Positions 56,501 through 62,922 of a stretch of 64,000 nucleotides of DNA are shown here, in pieces. Position 1 is the first letter of the stretch. The number at the start of each line of letters is the position of its first letter. The notes under the pieces were generated by a model. It was not told the origin of the DNA, did not search any database, and saw only the letters and a program-made list of their open reading frames with translations. Position numbers and translations under genes: made by a program. Location: positions 124,001 through 188,000 of the forward strand of contig CALMYQ010000094.1 of assembly GCA_937873655.1 (NCBI GenBank), in the 5' to 3' direction. This DNA is from an uncultured Lewinella sp. Lineage in GTDB: Bacteria > Bacteroidota > Bacteroidia > Chitinophagales > Saprospiraceae.

Positions 56501-57440
56501 CATCCGGTATATTTATAACTGGTCGACTCCGGATGGCCGGGTTGTGGCCGGTCAGGACCAATTGATTGCCAGGGCCGACCTTCCAGGTACATACACCCTG
56601 TCGATTGCGGACACACTGAACGGATGTACCGCATCAGCAAATGTAGCGGTGGAAGCCCTGGCATTCCCGGTTCAAAATGCCGAAGTTGAGGTCATCCCTC
56701 CGGGGTGCGGCAATCAAGGCGGAGGCGGAATTCAGGTAGTAGCTGTAAGCGGCGGCACAGGTCCGTACCGATACAATCTGGACGGCGGGATATTGCAGAC
56801 CGAACCCGGATTTGGCCCGCTTGCCCCCGGCGCCTATCTGCTGGGGGTTACAGACATCAATCAATGTACCTGGGACACCTTGATCGTGGTCCCGGAAGCC
56901 GAGCCCATCCAGGCTGACCTCGGGCCGGACGTCATCATTTTGCTGGGCGACAGCACCCGGCTTAGCGTACAGCATACGGCTGCCGATCCGGATACCATTA
57001 TCTGGTCGCCCGCTCCGTTTGCCGCCACCGGCTCTCCGGATGAGATTGTGGTCAAACCGCTGGAAACGACCATCTATTCCGTTACCGTTATCGACCGGAA
57101 CGGCTGCAAAGCTACCGACCGGATCATCGTACAGGTTGACCGGAGGCCTGCCGTGTATATTCCAAATGCATTCTCCCCGGACAATAAAGGCGACAACGAC
57201 CGGTTCACGGTCTACGGCGGCAGCGGCCTGGCAAAGATCAATGTTCTGAGGATCTATGAACGGTGGGGCAATATGGTATTTGAGCGCAAAGATTTTCCGC
57301 CCAATGACCCTGCCTTGGGTTGGGACGGCACCCTGAACGGCCGGGTACTGAACGCCGCCGTTTTTGTCTACTACCTTGAAGTCGCGTTTTCTGATGGAAA
57401 AACGGCCGTTTACACCGGCGACCTCACCCTGATGAGATAA
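50514..57440 (+). CDS. Second giant secreted PKD-repeat protein with P-domain and T9SS type B sorting domain
   Basis: This 2308-residue protein has a signal peptide (MRKLVILWHIALLPVLAYSQ) and a proprotein-convertase P-domain-like jelly roll (about 25-190: IELKFVHQLSENLEVWLTSP, GIWRFRVRNNP). Three short repeats of about 50 residues follow (xICxGxxxx...GCDSxxxxNLxV, about 310-465), then about 19 PKD-like repeats of about 83 residues (about 470-2052). An SprB-type repeat (GCGNQGGGGIQVVAVSGGTG, about 2060-2135) comes next. The type B sorting domain has VYIPNAFSPDNKGDND, YERWGNMVFE and ALGWDGTLNG. It is probably a T9SS-exported surface or filament protein; binding partner unknown. Confidence 0.92.
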   Translation: MRKLVILWHIALLPVLAYSQSCGLSDTILLSTNSEQFIDLNITDFFNNNLADPAQGLCEIELKFVHQLSENLEVWLTSPAGQTIQLIGPNTDDQFAFTFSAGWNISFIPSGETAVPDPGHPAHWDNNQPNNFVVGGIYTGSYYPYIGSLENFNTGPVNGIWRFRVRNNPSSYSGAFLFIRLVFCDSRGVDCCFAKAGQLTAPDLVTCQGDTSLVFDPSVVIAGPPADTAEFAYTYIYSRADTIIGYDTLADLSDYPAGNYQICGLSYRKSQVDSLPIAWTVDSLRTNLESFTPKFCGQLTGSCIEVEIVPPPDTTILDRAICDGDSFSIGDSTWTTAGQFQIPLQSFAGCDSIVRVNLMVYPIPVTQIDTVICAGSAYAAGTSTYTVSGTYRDTLQAFTGCDSIVISNLTVRDPIAAVFDTTVCAGQTVIFGGQPFSAAGQYQVVIPSTEGCDSTITVNLTVIDVQAVIAAPDILTCANPEIQLNGSGSSPAGQISFEWQDSGGATLGAGPVLAVSDPGSYQLLVTRTVDNTVCSDRDTATVAVNQVVPLADPGSPDTLTCTRTQISLGGPGTSTGPDITYNWTSPTGHFAGPDNVAEPLVDQPGEYTLIVTDLQNGCRDTAAVAISIDTIHPAINPIDHFTINCLVASDTLFGAATAAGPLEYLWSGPCLVSAPANDRVIVNCAGQYVFQATNTLNGCSTQAQVMVDEDLAVPAAQVSSPDPLLTCSHQVVTLDGSGSVPGSRIRFDWADPGSNPIGQTPVINVSQAGNYLLTVTDTINGCTGAATINVTIDTLAPQALAGPDQTINCQVTEVSIGANQNPSPEWVFSWTILEGRLTGPANQPVTTTDTSGYFQLIVTDQSNDCRDTALVRVFADLEKPFANAGSDETINCGTDVIILDGSQSNFPAGSAIAWEGPCLMNDPEELVNSADCPGLFILTVTNPDNFCTDRDTAEIFLNPAAPYVVLSSDTAVISCTDGMALLDASGSSAGFYDWYFNGVSQGVNSKTFTVSEPGTYIFEAANGDRTCVDQDSMVVVMDCLPVINIPTPDSIICGREVVAIAANVVPQGPEYIYSWSGPDESCIVSGQGTATIQASCSGAYSVTVTNPAVGLEAQSVVTLLADLNVPFAEAGPPDTINCVQSQATLDGSNSSSGPNFIYRWTDGITGNLVGENLMETVFTPGTYFLEVIDTVNQCSSSDFVQILKSDTPPTVNFGSSVFPCDRDTFGLESFISPPSDFYAYSWSGPGIVSGADGPTAQVDALGEYTLLVVNTQNLCQSAGSVTVTDQICAPCLDVAVPDTLNCLTNSVALQAAFCYPCVDCQITWQTDTGQLEGPVDGLSATATAPGAYRITATDTLGFSTTVEITVIRNADLPKVMAGPDRRLTCDSTQVTLGALTTATGPNLIYEWTSEGNSAITIQADPRFARVGSEDTYILKVSNPGTGCFATDTVLVSRDTTPPVAEAGPAFTLTCTQQQVILNGAGSSTSNVLYQWSGPASSACLTGPNTLNPIARCPATYFLTVTNLSNGCAATDSTVVNPAPDLPQIVPFPDTILTCSNPEITLLGSVPGPTGYSFGWVMEDQNGNPVAGSETQEMDRLVNAPGRYRFTVTDQSSNCQNQFTVLVGNDQTPPQVDAGPNATLDCTIGSLSLTGTVAPASGNYTVSWTSPEGFPIDNPASLTPLVHQPGKYFLQIDNMDNGCSAQDFVQIFRDLNAPVISAGLDTSLSCLITQIRLSGSQQTMSGQAMITWIASDGGNIVSGGNSLNPLINAPGVYQLSVKDPVNNCTVMAQVMVSANNAPPQADIAGLDTLTLDCTRDTIVLDAGNSITDTGAPAAFKWSVHGEGRLFPDLTASSVMTDAAGNYRLIVTDSGNGCMDTLAFNITADFELPTLAYQPIIPLTCLRQETQLAIAGSVPGNFSLTWFDPAGLVLGEETPMVATTTGGNHRLIIENTTNGCTNELVLTVPTDTMPPIVRIATPDFLDCDMPVVDLDGYNSSKGIRYIYNWSTPDGRVVAGQDQLIARADLPGTYTLSIADTLNGCTASANVAVEALAFPVQNAEVEVIPPGCGNQGGGGIQVVAVSGGTGPYRYNLDGGILQTEPGFGPLAPGAYLLGVTDINQCTWDTLIVVPEAEPIQADLGPDVIILLGDSTRLSVQHTAADPDTIIWSPAPFAATGSPDEIVVKPLETTIYSVTVIDRNGCKATDRIIVQVDRRPAVYIPNAFSPDNKGDNDRFTVYGGSGLAKINVLRIYERWGNMVFERKDFPPNDPALGWDGTLNGRVLNAAVFVYYLEVAFSDGKTAVYTGDLTLMR
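51445..51905 (+). repeat. Three short GCDS repeats in the second giant protein
   Basis: Three units of about 50 residues share a D-x-x-(I/V)C-x-G start, a G-x-Y/F middle and a GCDS(I/T)(V/T) end (FAGCDSIV, FTGCDSIV, TEGCDSTI). They resemble repeats common in long Bacteroidota surface proteins. Confidence 0.75.
51906..56670 (+). repeat. About 19 PKD-like repeats in the second giant protein
   Basis: Units begin with forms such as AGPDxTxxC and DxLTC, continue with LxGSxSxxGxxxxYxWxxP and end with GxYxLxVTDxxNGC. By counting these signatures I find about 19 units with a mean period near 83 residues. They are diverged from each other but related to the four PKD-like units in the first giant protein. 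Confidence 0.8.
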
Positions 57441-57491
57441 GGTCATCCAACCATTTACGCCTGATTTCCGTCTAACCTAAAAACCGGAAAC

Positions 57492-58358
57492 ATGAAAAAC
57501 GTCAAGTATGGAATAACCCTCATGCTTATGCTGGCCGGGATATCCCTGGGGACAACTGCGATTTGTCAAACCGGGACCTTCACAGAAATCCGCCAAATTG
57601 CCTGCGGCGATACGGCATTTACCGGAAGCCTGGGCTACCCTACCTGGAATCCGCCGCAGATCATCGACCGCCCCTATCTCGGCCATGCAGTCCTGCTGGG
57701 TGATTTTGTAGAACCGAACCTGTTGCAATACATTGCACCGATCTGTTATAGCGGAAATGACACCCTCGTAATCGAGTGCGCCCACGCCACCCAGATCACG
57801 TGCGACACCGGCATATACATATTTGAAATCAGTTGCCCTGAAAGCATTCAAACCGTCTATCCTGCAGAAGTCATGTGCAATGACTCCGTCTATGTTGACA
57901 ACCTCAGCGGATTCTGGGGACCGGCCATTTTCCAGGCTCCTGAACACGGTTACGCCTCGATCATCCTGGAACCTACTGACGGCGCCGGCGTTTTTTACCG
58001 GCCTGATCAGGGATTTGAGGGATTGGATGCGGTTAAGGTTGAACTGACCGCTACGCACGATACGGTACTTTACTTATTTCAGGTGTATTGCGAGAAATTG
58101 GTCAGCAGCCAGTATGAACCGATGGCACGGGAAATCGATGTCTACCCTAACCCAACCAACGGCAATTTATTTTTTGAGCTGAAGGAGGCGATTCTGACGG
58201 CAGAAATATTTGATTCGGCGGGGAGAAGGTCAAACAGCGGTTTCGGCCGTACCGGGCAAGGCTGGATGATGGATACCCACAACCTGGGAAGAGGTGCTTA
58301 TCTGCTCAGAATAACAACTGCAACAGGGGTTTATACGAACCGGTTCATAAGGAATTAG
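57492..58358 (+). CDS. Secreted protein with T9SS type A sorting domain
   Basis: This 288-residue protein has a signal peptide (MKNVKYGITLMLMLAGISLG, cleaved near AICQ) and a middle region of about 150 residues with several cysteines (IACGDT, PICYSG, IECAHATQITCDTG, ISCPES, VMCNDS). The C-terminal type A sorting domain has IDVYPNPTNGNLFFEL, AEIFDSAGR and LGRGAYLLRITTATGVYTNRFIRN. It begins 51 bp after the second giant gene and may be co-transcribed with it, so it could be an accessory surface protein. The central region is not a family I recognise. Confidence 0.85.
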   Translation: MKNVKYGITLMLMLAGISLGTTAICQTGTFTEIRQIACGDTAFTGSLGYPTWNPPQIIDRPYLGHAVLLGDFVEPNLLQYIAPICYSGNDTLVIECAHATQITCDTGIYIFEISCPESIQTVYPAEVMCNDSVYVDNLSGFWGPAIFQAPEHGYASIILEPTDGAGVFYRPDQGFEGLDAVKVELTATHDTVLYLFQVYCEKLVSSQYEPMAREIDVYPNPTNGNLFFELKEAILTAEIFDSAGRRSNSGFGRTGQGWMMDTHNLGRGAYLLRITTATGVYTNRFIRN

Positions 58359-58376
58359 CCCCTTGCCGAAAAAAAA

Positions 58377-58412
58377 TTGCTCCGCACGGCTGAGGATCGC
58401 TGTGCGGAGCAA
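58377..58412 (-). terminator. Strong hairpin with T run on the minus strand
   Basis: TTGCTCCGCAC pairs exactly with GTGCGGAGCAA and the stem continues inward with G-T, G-C and C-G pairs. On the minus strand the hairpin is followed by eight T residues, so it would end transcripts coming from the symporter gene about 180 bp away. The plus-strand side is followed by A residues and is less terminator-like, though the T9SS gene ends just before it. Confidence 0.75.
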
Positions 58413-58457
58413 AAACTGGTATCTAATCTAATAAGTGACCTGATTAAAGTTCTAGTA

Positions 58458-58535
58458 AGAGGTCTTTCTATTTTCTCATCTAGGGTTATTTACGCATGCA
58501 ATGTAAACTATATTTCGGCAAAAGTCAAGACCTCT
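58458..58535. repeat. Separated inverted repeat in the intergenic region
   Basis: AGAGGTCTT (58458-58466) and AAGACCTCT (58527-58535) are exact inverted copies about 60 bp apart. They could close a long-range stem in the 3' region of the symporter transcript. The 231-bp gap 58359-58589 contains no gene that I can see. Confidence 0.4.
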
Positions 58536-58589
58536 CCTTAATTATTTTCCAGAAAATTAAATTTATCAAATTTCATCCCGCCTATTCGC

Positions 58590-59489
58590 TTATTCAGCAA
58601 TTAATACCCTGCGTCGCCAGACCATAGCAAGCGTAAAGGCTGAAACCAGGTGCCAGATCCCCCACCAGGCCGCTATCATGGCCATACCGCCGAGTCCGTC
58701 AAAGAAATTGAAAATCAGGATCAATCCCAGACCGGAATTCTGAATACCGGTTTCAATAGCAATAGCCCGCGCATCCTGAGCAGGCAGGTTGAATACCTTG
58801 CGGGCAAAACCGTAACCAGCTGCCAACGCTATGCCGTTGTGGATGAATACCAGCATAAAAACCAGGTGGAGATAGTTTGTTATATTGGCCCTGTTCGCAT
58901 AAACTGCCACGACCACAAACCCAAGGAAAATGACCATGGAAAGCCATTTGACAGGCCGGTGAATAGCCCCAGTGAACCTCGGGAAATAGGTACTCAGCCC
59001 CATTCCCAATACCAATGGAACGGCAATCAGCTGAAACACGGAACCCATCATCTGGTATGCTGAAACCGAAATTTCCCGGCTGTCGCCCATAAACCAGCCC
59101 GACATCCAGGAAAAATACAATGGCGTGACCAGGATCGCAGCGGTGGTCGAAATAGTGGTCAGGACAACCGACAGTTCCGTATTTCCATTCGACAGGTGGA
59201 CCGCGTAATTGGATACGTTACCGCCAGGGCAGGCAGCAACCAGGATCATACCAAGGGCCAGGCTGGCCGGAGGCGATAATGCCCAAATCAACCCCAGGGT
59301 CAGGAGCGGCAATAAAACCCATTGAGACAACAAACCCGCCAATGCCGCTTTAGGATAGCGAAAAAGGATCTTGAAATTCTCCAGCCTCAAATCCAATGCA
59401 ACGCCGAACATTAAAAAACCCAGGCAGATATTCAGTATTGCCAGCTGTCCGGGATTAAAGTTGATGTGTATTTGATCCAGATTTTCCAT
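58590..59489 (-). CDS. Bile acid:sodium symporter (BASS) family protein
   Basis: This 299-residue inner-membrane protein has about nine to ten hydrophobic segments. It shows the BASS signature LVAACPGGNVSNYAVHLSNGNTELSV, a substrate/sodium-site region, and the second conserved block AIAIETGIQNSGLGLILIF. Family members import bile acids or other organic anions with sodium, or export pyruvate-like compounds; the substrate cannot be told here. A TAnnTTTG element lies 65 bp upstream on the minus strand and a T-tailed hairpin about 180 bp downstream, so it looks monocistronic. Confidence 0.9.
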   Translation of the reverse strand: MENLDQIHINFNPGQLAILNICLGFLMFGVALDLRLENFKILFRYPKAALAGLLSQWVLLPLLTLGLIWALSPPASLALGMILVAACPGGNVSNYAVHLSNGNTELSVVLTTISTTAAILVTPLYFSWMSGWFMGDSREISVSAYQMMGSVFQLIAVPLVLGMGLSTYFPRFTGAIHRPVKWLSMVIFLGFVVVAVYANRANITNYLHLVFMLVFIHNGIALAAGYGFARKVFNLPAQDARAIAIETGIQNSGLGLILIFNFFDGLGGMAMIAAWWGIWHLVSAFTLAMVWRRRVLIAE

Positions 59490-59553
59490 GCTGTCAAGTC
59501 GCTTATTCCAATGTTATCAAAATCTGTTGGGGGGTTACCCCTACCCTTTTGTT

Positions 59554-59561
59554 CAAAGGTA
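59554..59561 (-). promoter_or_regulatory. Candidate -7 element for the symporter gene
   Basis: The minus strand reads TACCTTTG, an exact TAnnTTTG match 64 bp before the ATG. Between them GGGGTTACCCC (59531-59541) is a short perfect inverted repeat that could be an operator. Confidence 0.4.
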
Positions 59562-59715
59562 TAAATTCAATCTGTTTGTATGTGTGTTTTTTCTATTATG
59601 AGATAAATTTTGTAAGAAAATTTTAACTAAGTAAATTTAATTTATAAAAAAGTAATTGATCCCTGACCAAGCGGCAAGATCGGCGTACCTTTCTGCCCAC
59701 CAATTCCAATCCCCC

Positions 59716-60135
59716 GTGAACGCACTGATTGAAAACAAGATCCGGGAAAGTTTCGCAAGGCAAGGGCTCATGCAGACCCTTGGAGCAAGCATCCGTTCTG
59801 TCGAACCGGGCCGGGCAGTCATAGAATGCCCGTTTCAATTGGGATTATCCCAGCAAAACGGGTATTTCCATGCGGGCGCCATCACCAGCCTGCTTGATTC
59901 TGCCTGTGGGTATGCGTCGCTGTCGGTAATGGAAGAAGATGCCGATGTGCTATCTGCCGAATTTAAAATCAACCTGCTCAAACCGGCAGACACCCAATTG
60001 ATCATTGCGGAAGGAAAGGTTATACAGGCCGGCAGGACCCTGGTGGTTTGCGAAGGATGGGCATGGGATGGAGCCGCCAAAAAATTGCTGGCAAAAATGC
60101 AGGCAACCATGGTGGCCATCCGTCCGGGAAAATAA
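59716..60135 (+). CDS. PaaI-type hotdog thioesterase
   Basis: This is a hotdog-fold protein that probably hydrolyses an acyl-CoA thioester. Landmarks are GRAVIECPFQLGLSQQNGYFHAGAITSLLDSACGYAS (conserved HAG and an acidic residue in the helix), SAEFKINLLKPA and AKMQATMVAI. From GTG 59716 it has 139 residues, typical for the PaaI group. The frame is also open from TTG 59656, which would add 20 residues without family similarity. It stands between the divergent symporter and the convergent aldo/keto reductase. Confidence 0.88.
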   Translation: MNALIENKIRESFARQGLMQTLGASIRSVEPGRAVIECPFQLGLSQQNGYFHAGAITSLLDSACGYASLSVMEEDADVLSAEFKINLLKPADTQLIIAEGKVIQAGRTLVVCEGWAWDGAAKKLLAKMQATMVAIRPGK

Positions 60136-60157
60136 ATCGGGATTGCGTTAAAAGTTT

Positions 60158-61147
60158 TTATCCGAGAATGTCTTCAATTGCAGCCAATTCCTCAGCGCTG
60201 AATTCGATGTTCCTGGTACTTCCAAGGCAATCGGTAATTTGTTCGGGCCGGCTGGCGCCGATCAGGACAGAAGTGATCCGCGGGTCCTTAAGCACCCAGG
60301 CAAGGGCCATTTGGGCAAGCGTTTGACCCCGGTCGCCGGCAATCTGATTTAATTTCTGGATCTGCCCGATCCTTTCCCGGCTCACTTCGTTTTCCTTGAG
60401 GAAGCCATGGGGTTTGGCTGCGCGCGAATCGGTCGGGATACCGCCCAGGTATTTATTGGTCAGCAAGCCCTGGGCAAGCGGTGAAAACGGGATGCAGCCG
60501 ACTCCCTGCTCTTCCAGGACGTCCAGCAGGCCATCTTCGACCCAGCGTACGAACATGGAATACTTGGGTTGATGGATCAGGCACGGCGTACCCAGTTCCT
60601 TCAGGATCTGGCAGGCTCGTTCGGCTTCTTCCTTCTGATAGTTCGAAATGCCCACATAAAGCGCTTTCCCCTGGCGGACGATCAGGTCAAGAGCGGCCAT
60701 GGTTTCTTCCAGGGGCGTATCCGGATCAGGCCTGTGATGGTAGAAGATGTCCACATAATCCAACCCCATCCGCCTTAGGCTTTGATCCAGGCTGGACACC
60801 AGGTATTTCTTTGATCCCCACTCCCCGTAGGGTCCTTCCCACATGTAATAACCCGCTTTGGTGGAAATGATCAGTTGGTCGCGATAGGCGCTGAAGTCTT
60901 CCCTGAGAAGCCGGCCGAAGTTCTCCTCAGCCGATCCGGGAGGAGGGCCGTAATTATTGGCCAGATCAAAATGGGTAATCCCTGCATCGAAAGACAGCCT
61001 GAGCATTTTCCGGCAATTCTCCAGCACATCCACATGGCCGAAATTGTGCCAGAGGCCGAGCGACACAAGAGGAAGTTGCAAGCCGCTTCGACCGCAACGG
61101 CGGTAGGTCATCGACTGGTAACGCAGGGAATCAGGTTGGTAAGACAT
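60158..61147 (-). CDS. Aldo/keto reductase, YghZ/voltage-gated-channel beta-subunit type
   Basis: This 329-residue TIM-barrel NADPH reductase resembles L-glyceraldehyde 3-phosphate reductase (YghZ). The catalytic tetrad is visible: D in HFDLANNYG with Y four residues on, K in ISTKAGYYMW, and H in IFYHHRPDPDTP. The subgroup motifs GYYMWEGPYGEWGSKKYL and PFSPLAQGLLTNKYLGG are present. The nucleotide-binding C-terminal stretch is TSVLIGASRPEQI. It converges on the thioesterase gene with a 22-bp gap. The window also starts with the tail of a different, shorter aldo/keto reductase-like protein. Confidence 0.93.
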   Translation of the reverse strand: MSYQPDSLRYQSMTYRRCGRSGLQLPLVSLGLWHNFGHVDVLENCRKMLRLSFDAGITHFDLANNYGPPPGSAEENFGRLLREDFSAYRDQLIISTKAGYYMWEGPYGEWGSKKYLVSSLDQSLRRMGLDYVDIFYHHRPDPDTPLEETMAALDLIVRQGKALYVGISNYQKEEAERACQILKELGTPCLIHQPKYSMFVRWVEDGLLDVLEEQGVGCIPFSPLAQGLLTNKYLGGIPTDSRAAKPHGFLKENEVSRERIGQIQKLNQIAGDRGQTLAQMALAWVLKDPRITSVLIGASRPEQITDCLGSTRNIEFSAEELAAIEDILG

Positions 61148-61237
61148 CGCTTTGTTTTGGGGTAAATGTAGGGAAAGTTTGTTTTTTGAAACCTGATTAC
61201 ATCCAAATTCTTAATTTTAAGGCAAAATGCTCATCCA

Positions 61238-62737
61238 ATGAAACACCTGGCAACCGCTGCTGCAATTTTATTTGTTCCAATGATGTTTTTTGCTCAATCC
61301 AATTTCGGCGTTTTCAGGGATGCAGGTGATGTAGGCGCCGTCCTGCATAAAGGATCCACTCAATACAATTCCGCAACCCAGAAATACCAGCTCAGCGGGT
61401 CCGGGGAGAATATCTGGTTTGCCAAAGACGAATTCCAGTATGCCTGGAAAAAGGTAAAAGGCGATTTTATCCTTCAGGCCCGAGGTAAGCTCATCGGAAA
61501 GGGCGTCGACCCGCACCGGAAATTCGGCTGGATGGTCAGGGCCAACCTCGATACTGGTTCCCCCATGGCCGCAGCCACCGTTCACGGCGACGGACTTACT
61601 TCCCTCCAATACCGGCTCCAACAGGATACGGACATTGCAGAAAACAAGTCGGCAGTAGTCGGCCCCGATGTTATCCGCCTGGAACGCAAGGGCAATAAAT
61701 TCATCATGTCGGTGGCCAAATGGGGTGAGCTTTTTACGGTCACGGAAGTGGCTGAAGTACCGTTGGGGGACGAGGTTTATGTCGGTTTGTTCATTTGCTC
61801 TCACAATAAGGATGTGGTCGAACAGGTCAGCTTTGACAATGTCCGCATTATCTTTCCCGCCAAGGATGATTTCAGGCCGTACCGGGATTATATCGGCAGC
61901 TATATCGAAACGCTTGACGTTGGCACAGGCGAACGGATGATCCTGCATACCGCCCCTGTTTCTCTGCAGGCGCCCAACTGGACACCGGATAATAAACATT
62001 TGATTTACAACAGCCAGGGTCTGATCTACAGGTTTGACCTCCGCAAAAAAAAGATCAAGGAGCTCAATACGGATTTTGTCAGGCAAAACAATAACGATCA
62101 CGTCCTGTCCTTTGACGGAAAAATGCTGGGGCTCAGCAGCTCAAGCGGCGAACAGGAATTCGGCTCCCTGATTTACACCGTCAAATCAAAGGGAGGAAAG
62201 CCGACCCGGATCACCCCGACCGGCCCGTCGTACCTGCATGGCTGGTCGCCGGACGGCAAGTGGCTGACCTATACCGCTCAGCGCAACAATGACTACGATA
62301 TTTACAAGGTGCCATCCACAGGAGGGGATGAAATCCGCCTTACCACTTCTCCGGGGTTGGACGACGGTTCGGAATTCAGCCCGGACGGCCAATATATTTA
62401 CTTCAACTCCACCCGGACAGGGAGGATGCAATTGTGGCGAATGAAACCCGACGGCAGCGACCAGGAGCAATTGACATTTGACGACTTCAACAATTGGTTT
62501 CCCCATATTTCACCCGACGGAAAATCAATCGTGTTCATTTCCTATCCGCCGGAAATCAGCCCGGACGATCACCCCTTCTACAAGCGGGTCATGCTGCGCA
62601 CCATGCCGGCAGGTGGCGGCACCCCTAAAGTCATCGCTTATTTTTACGGCGGACAAGGATCGATCAATACCCCATCCTGGTCGCCGGACAGTAAAAAGGT
62701 AGCCTTCATCAGCAATTCGGACATCACCAGAAATTGA
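61238..62737 (+). CDS. Secreted TolB-like beta-propeller protein with N-terminal lectin-like domain
   Basis: This 499-residue protein has a signal peptide (MKHLATAAAILFVPMMFFAQ). An N-terminal concanavalin-like/DUF1349-type domain covers about residues 22-210: GENIWFAKDEFQYAWKKVKGDFILQARGKL, RKFGWMVRANLDTGSPM. A C-terminal TolB propeller runs from about residue 225, with blades marked by PNWTPDNKHLIY, HGWSPDGKWLTYTAQ, SEFSPDGQYIYFNSTRTGRMQLW, PHISPDGKSIVFIS and PSWSPDSKKVAFISN. WD40/PD40 proteins of this type often bind carbohydrate or peptides; the role here is unknown. It ends at 62737, with 185 bp of promoter region before the next gene. Confidence 0.85.
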   Translation: MKHLATAAAILFVPMMFFAQSNFGVFRDAGDVGAVLHKGSTQYNSATQKYQLSGSGENIWFAKDEFQYAWKKVKGDFILQARGKLIGKGVDPHRKFGWMVRANLDTGSPMAAATVHGDGLTSLQYRLQQDTDIAENKSAVVGPDVIRLERKGNKFIMSVAKWGELFTVTEVAEVPLGDEVYVGLFICSHNKDVVEQVSFDNVRIIFPAKDDFRPYRDYIGSYIETLDVGTGERMILHTAPVSLQAPNWTPDNKHLIYNSQGLIYRFDLRKKKIKELNTDFVRQNNNDHVLSFDGKMLGLSSSSGEQEFGSLIYTVKSKGGKPTRITPTGPSYLHGWSPDGKWLTYTAQRNNDYDIYKVPSTGGDEIRLTTSPGLDDGSEFSPDGQYIYFNSTRTGRMQLWRMKPDGSDQEQLTFDDFNNWFPHISPDGKSIVFISYPPEISPDDHPFYKRVMLRTMPAGGGTPKVIAYFYGGQGSINTPSWSPDSKKVAFISNSDITRN

Positions 62738-62866
62738 TCTTAAACCCGCCGAAACATCCTTTTGAACCAAACGATTTTGACAAATTTAATCCGGCATTTT
62801 TATTTGTAATTCAATACTTTACATTTAAAATCATTCCGGTTCAAAAAAAATGTTTTGCTCAAGGGG

Positions 62867-62897
62867 TTGACAAAAGTCAAAATCAGACTTAACTTTA
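62867..62897 (+). promoter_or_regulatory. Candidate promoter of the last gene
   Basis: TTGA (62867-62870) is followed after exactly 19 bp by TAACTTTA (62890-62897), close to TTTG-N19-TAnnTTTG. TTGAC and GTCAA (62867-62871 and 62876-62880) also form a small inverted repeat that overlaps the -33 side. It lies 25 bp before the ATG at 62923. Confidence 0.42.
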
Positions 62898-62922
62898 TCC
62901 CGATTTTTTTAAACGCGCTCTA

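Noticed and set aside
58359..58589. Possible tRNA or other RNA gene in the gap before the symporter
   Set aside because: No cloverleaf pattern or T-loop could be found. The structure present is better explained by a terminator hairpin and one separated inverted repeat.
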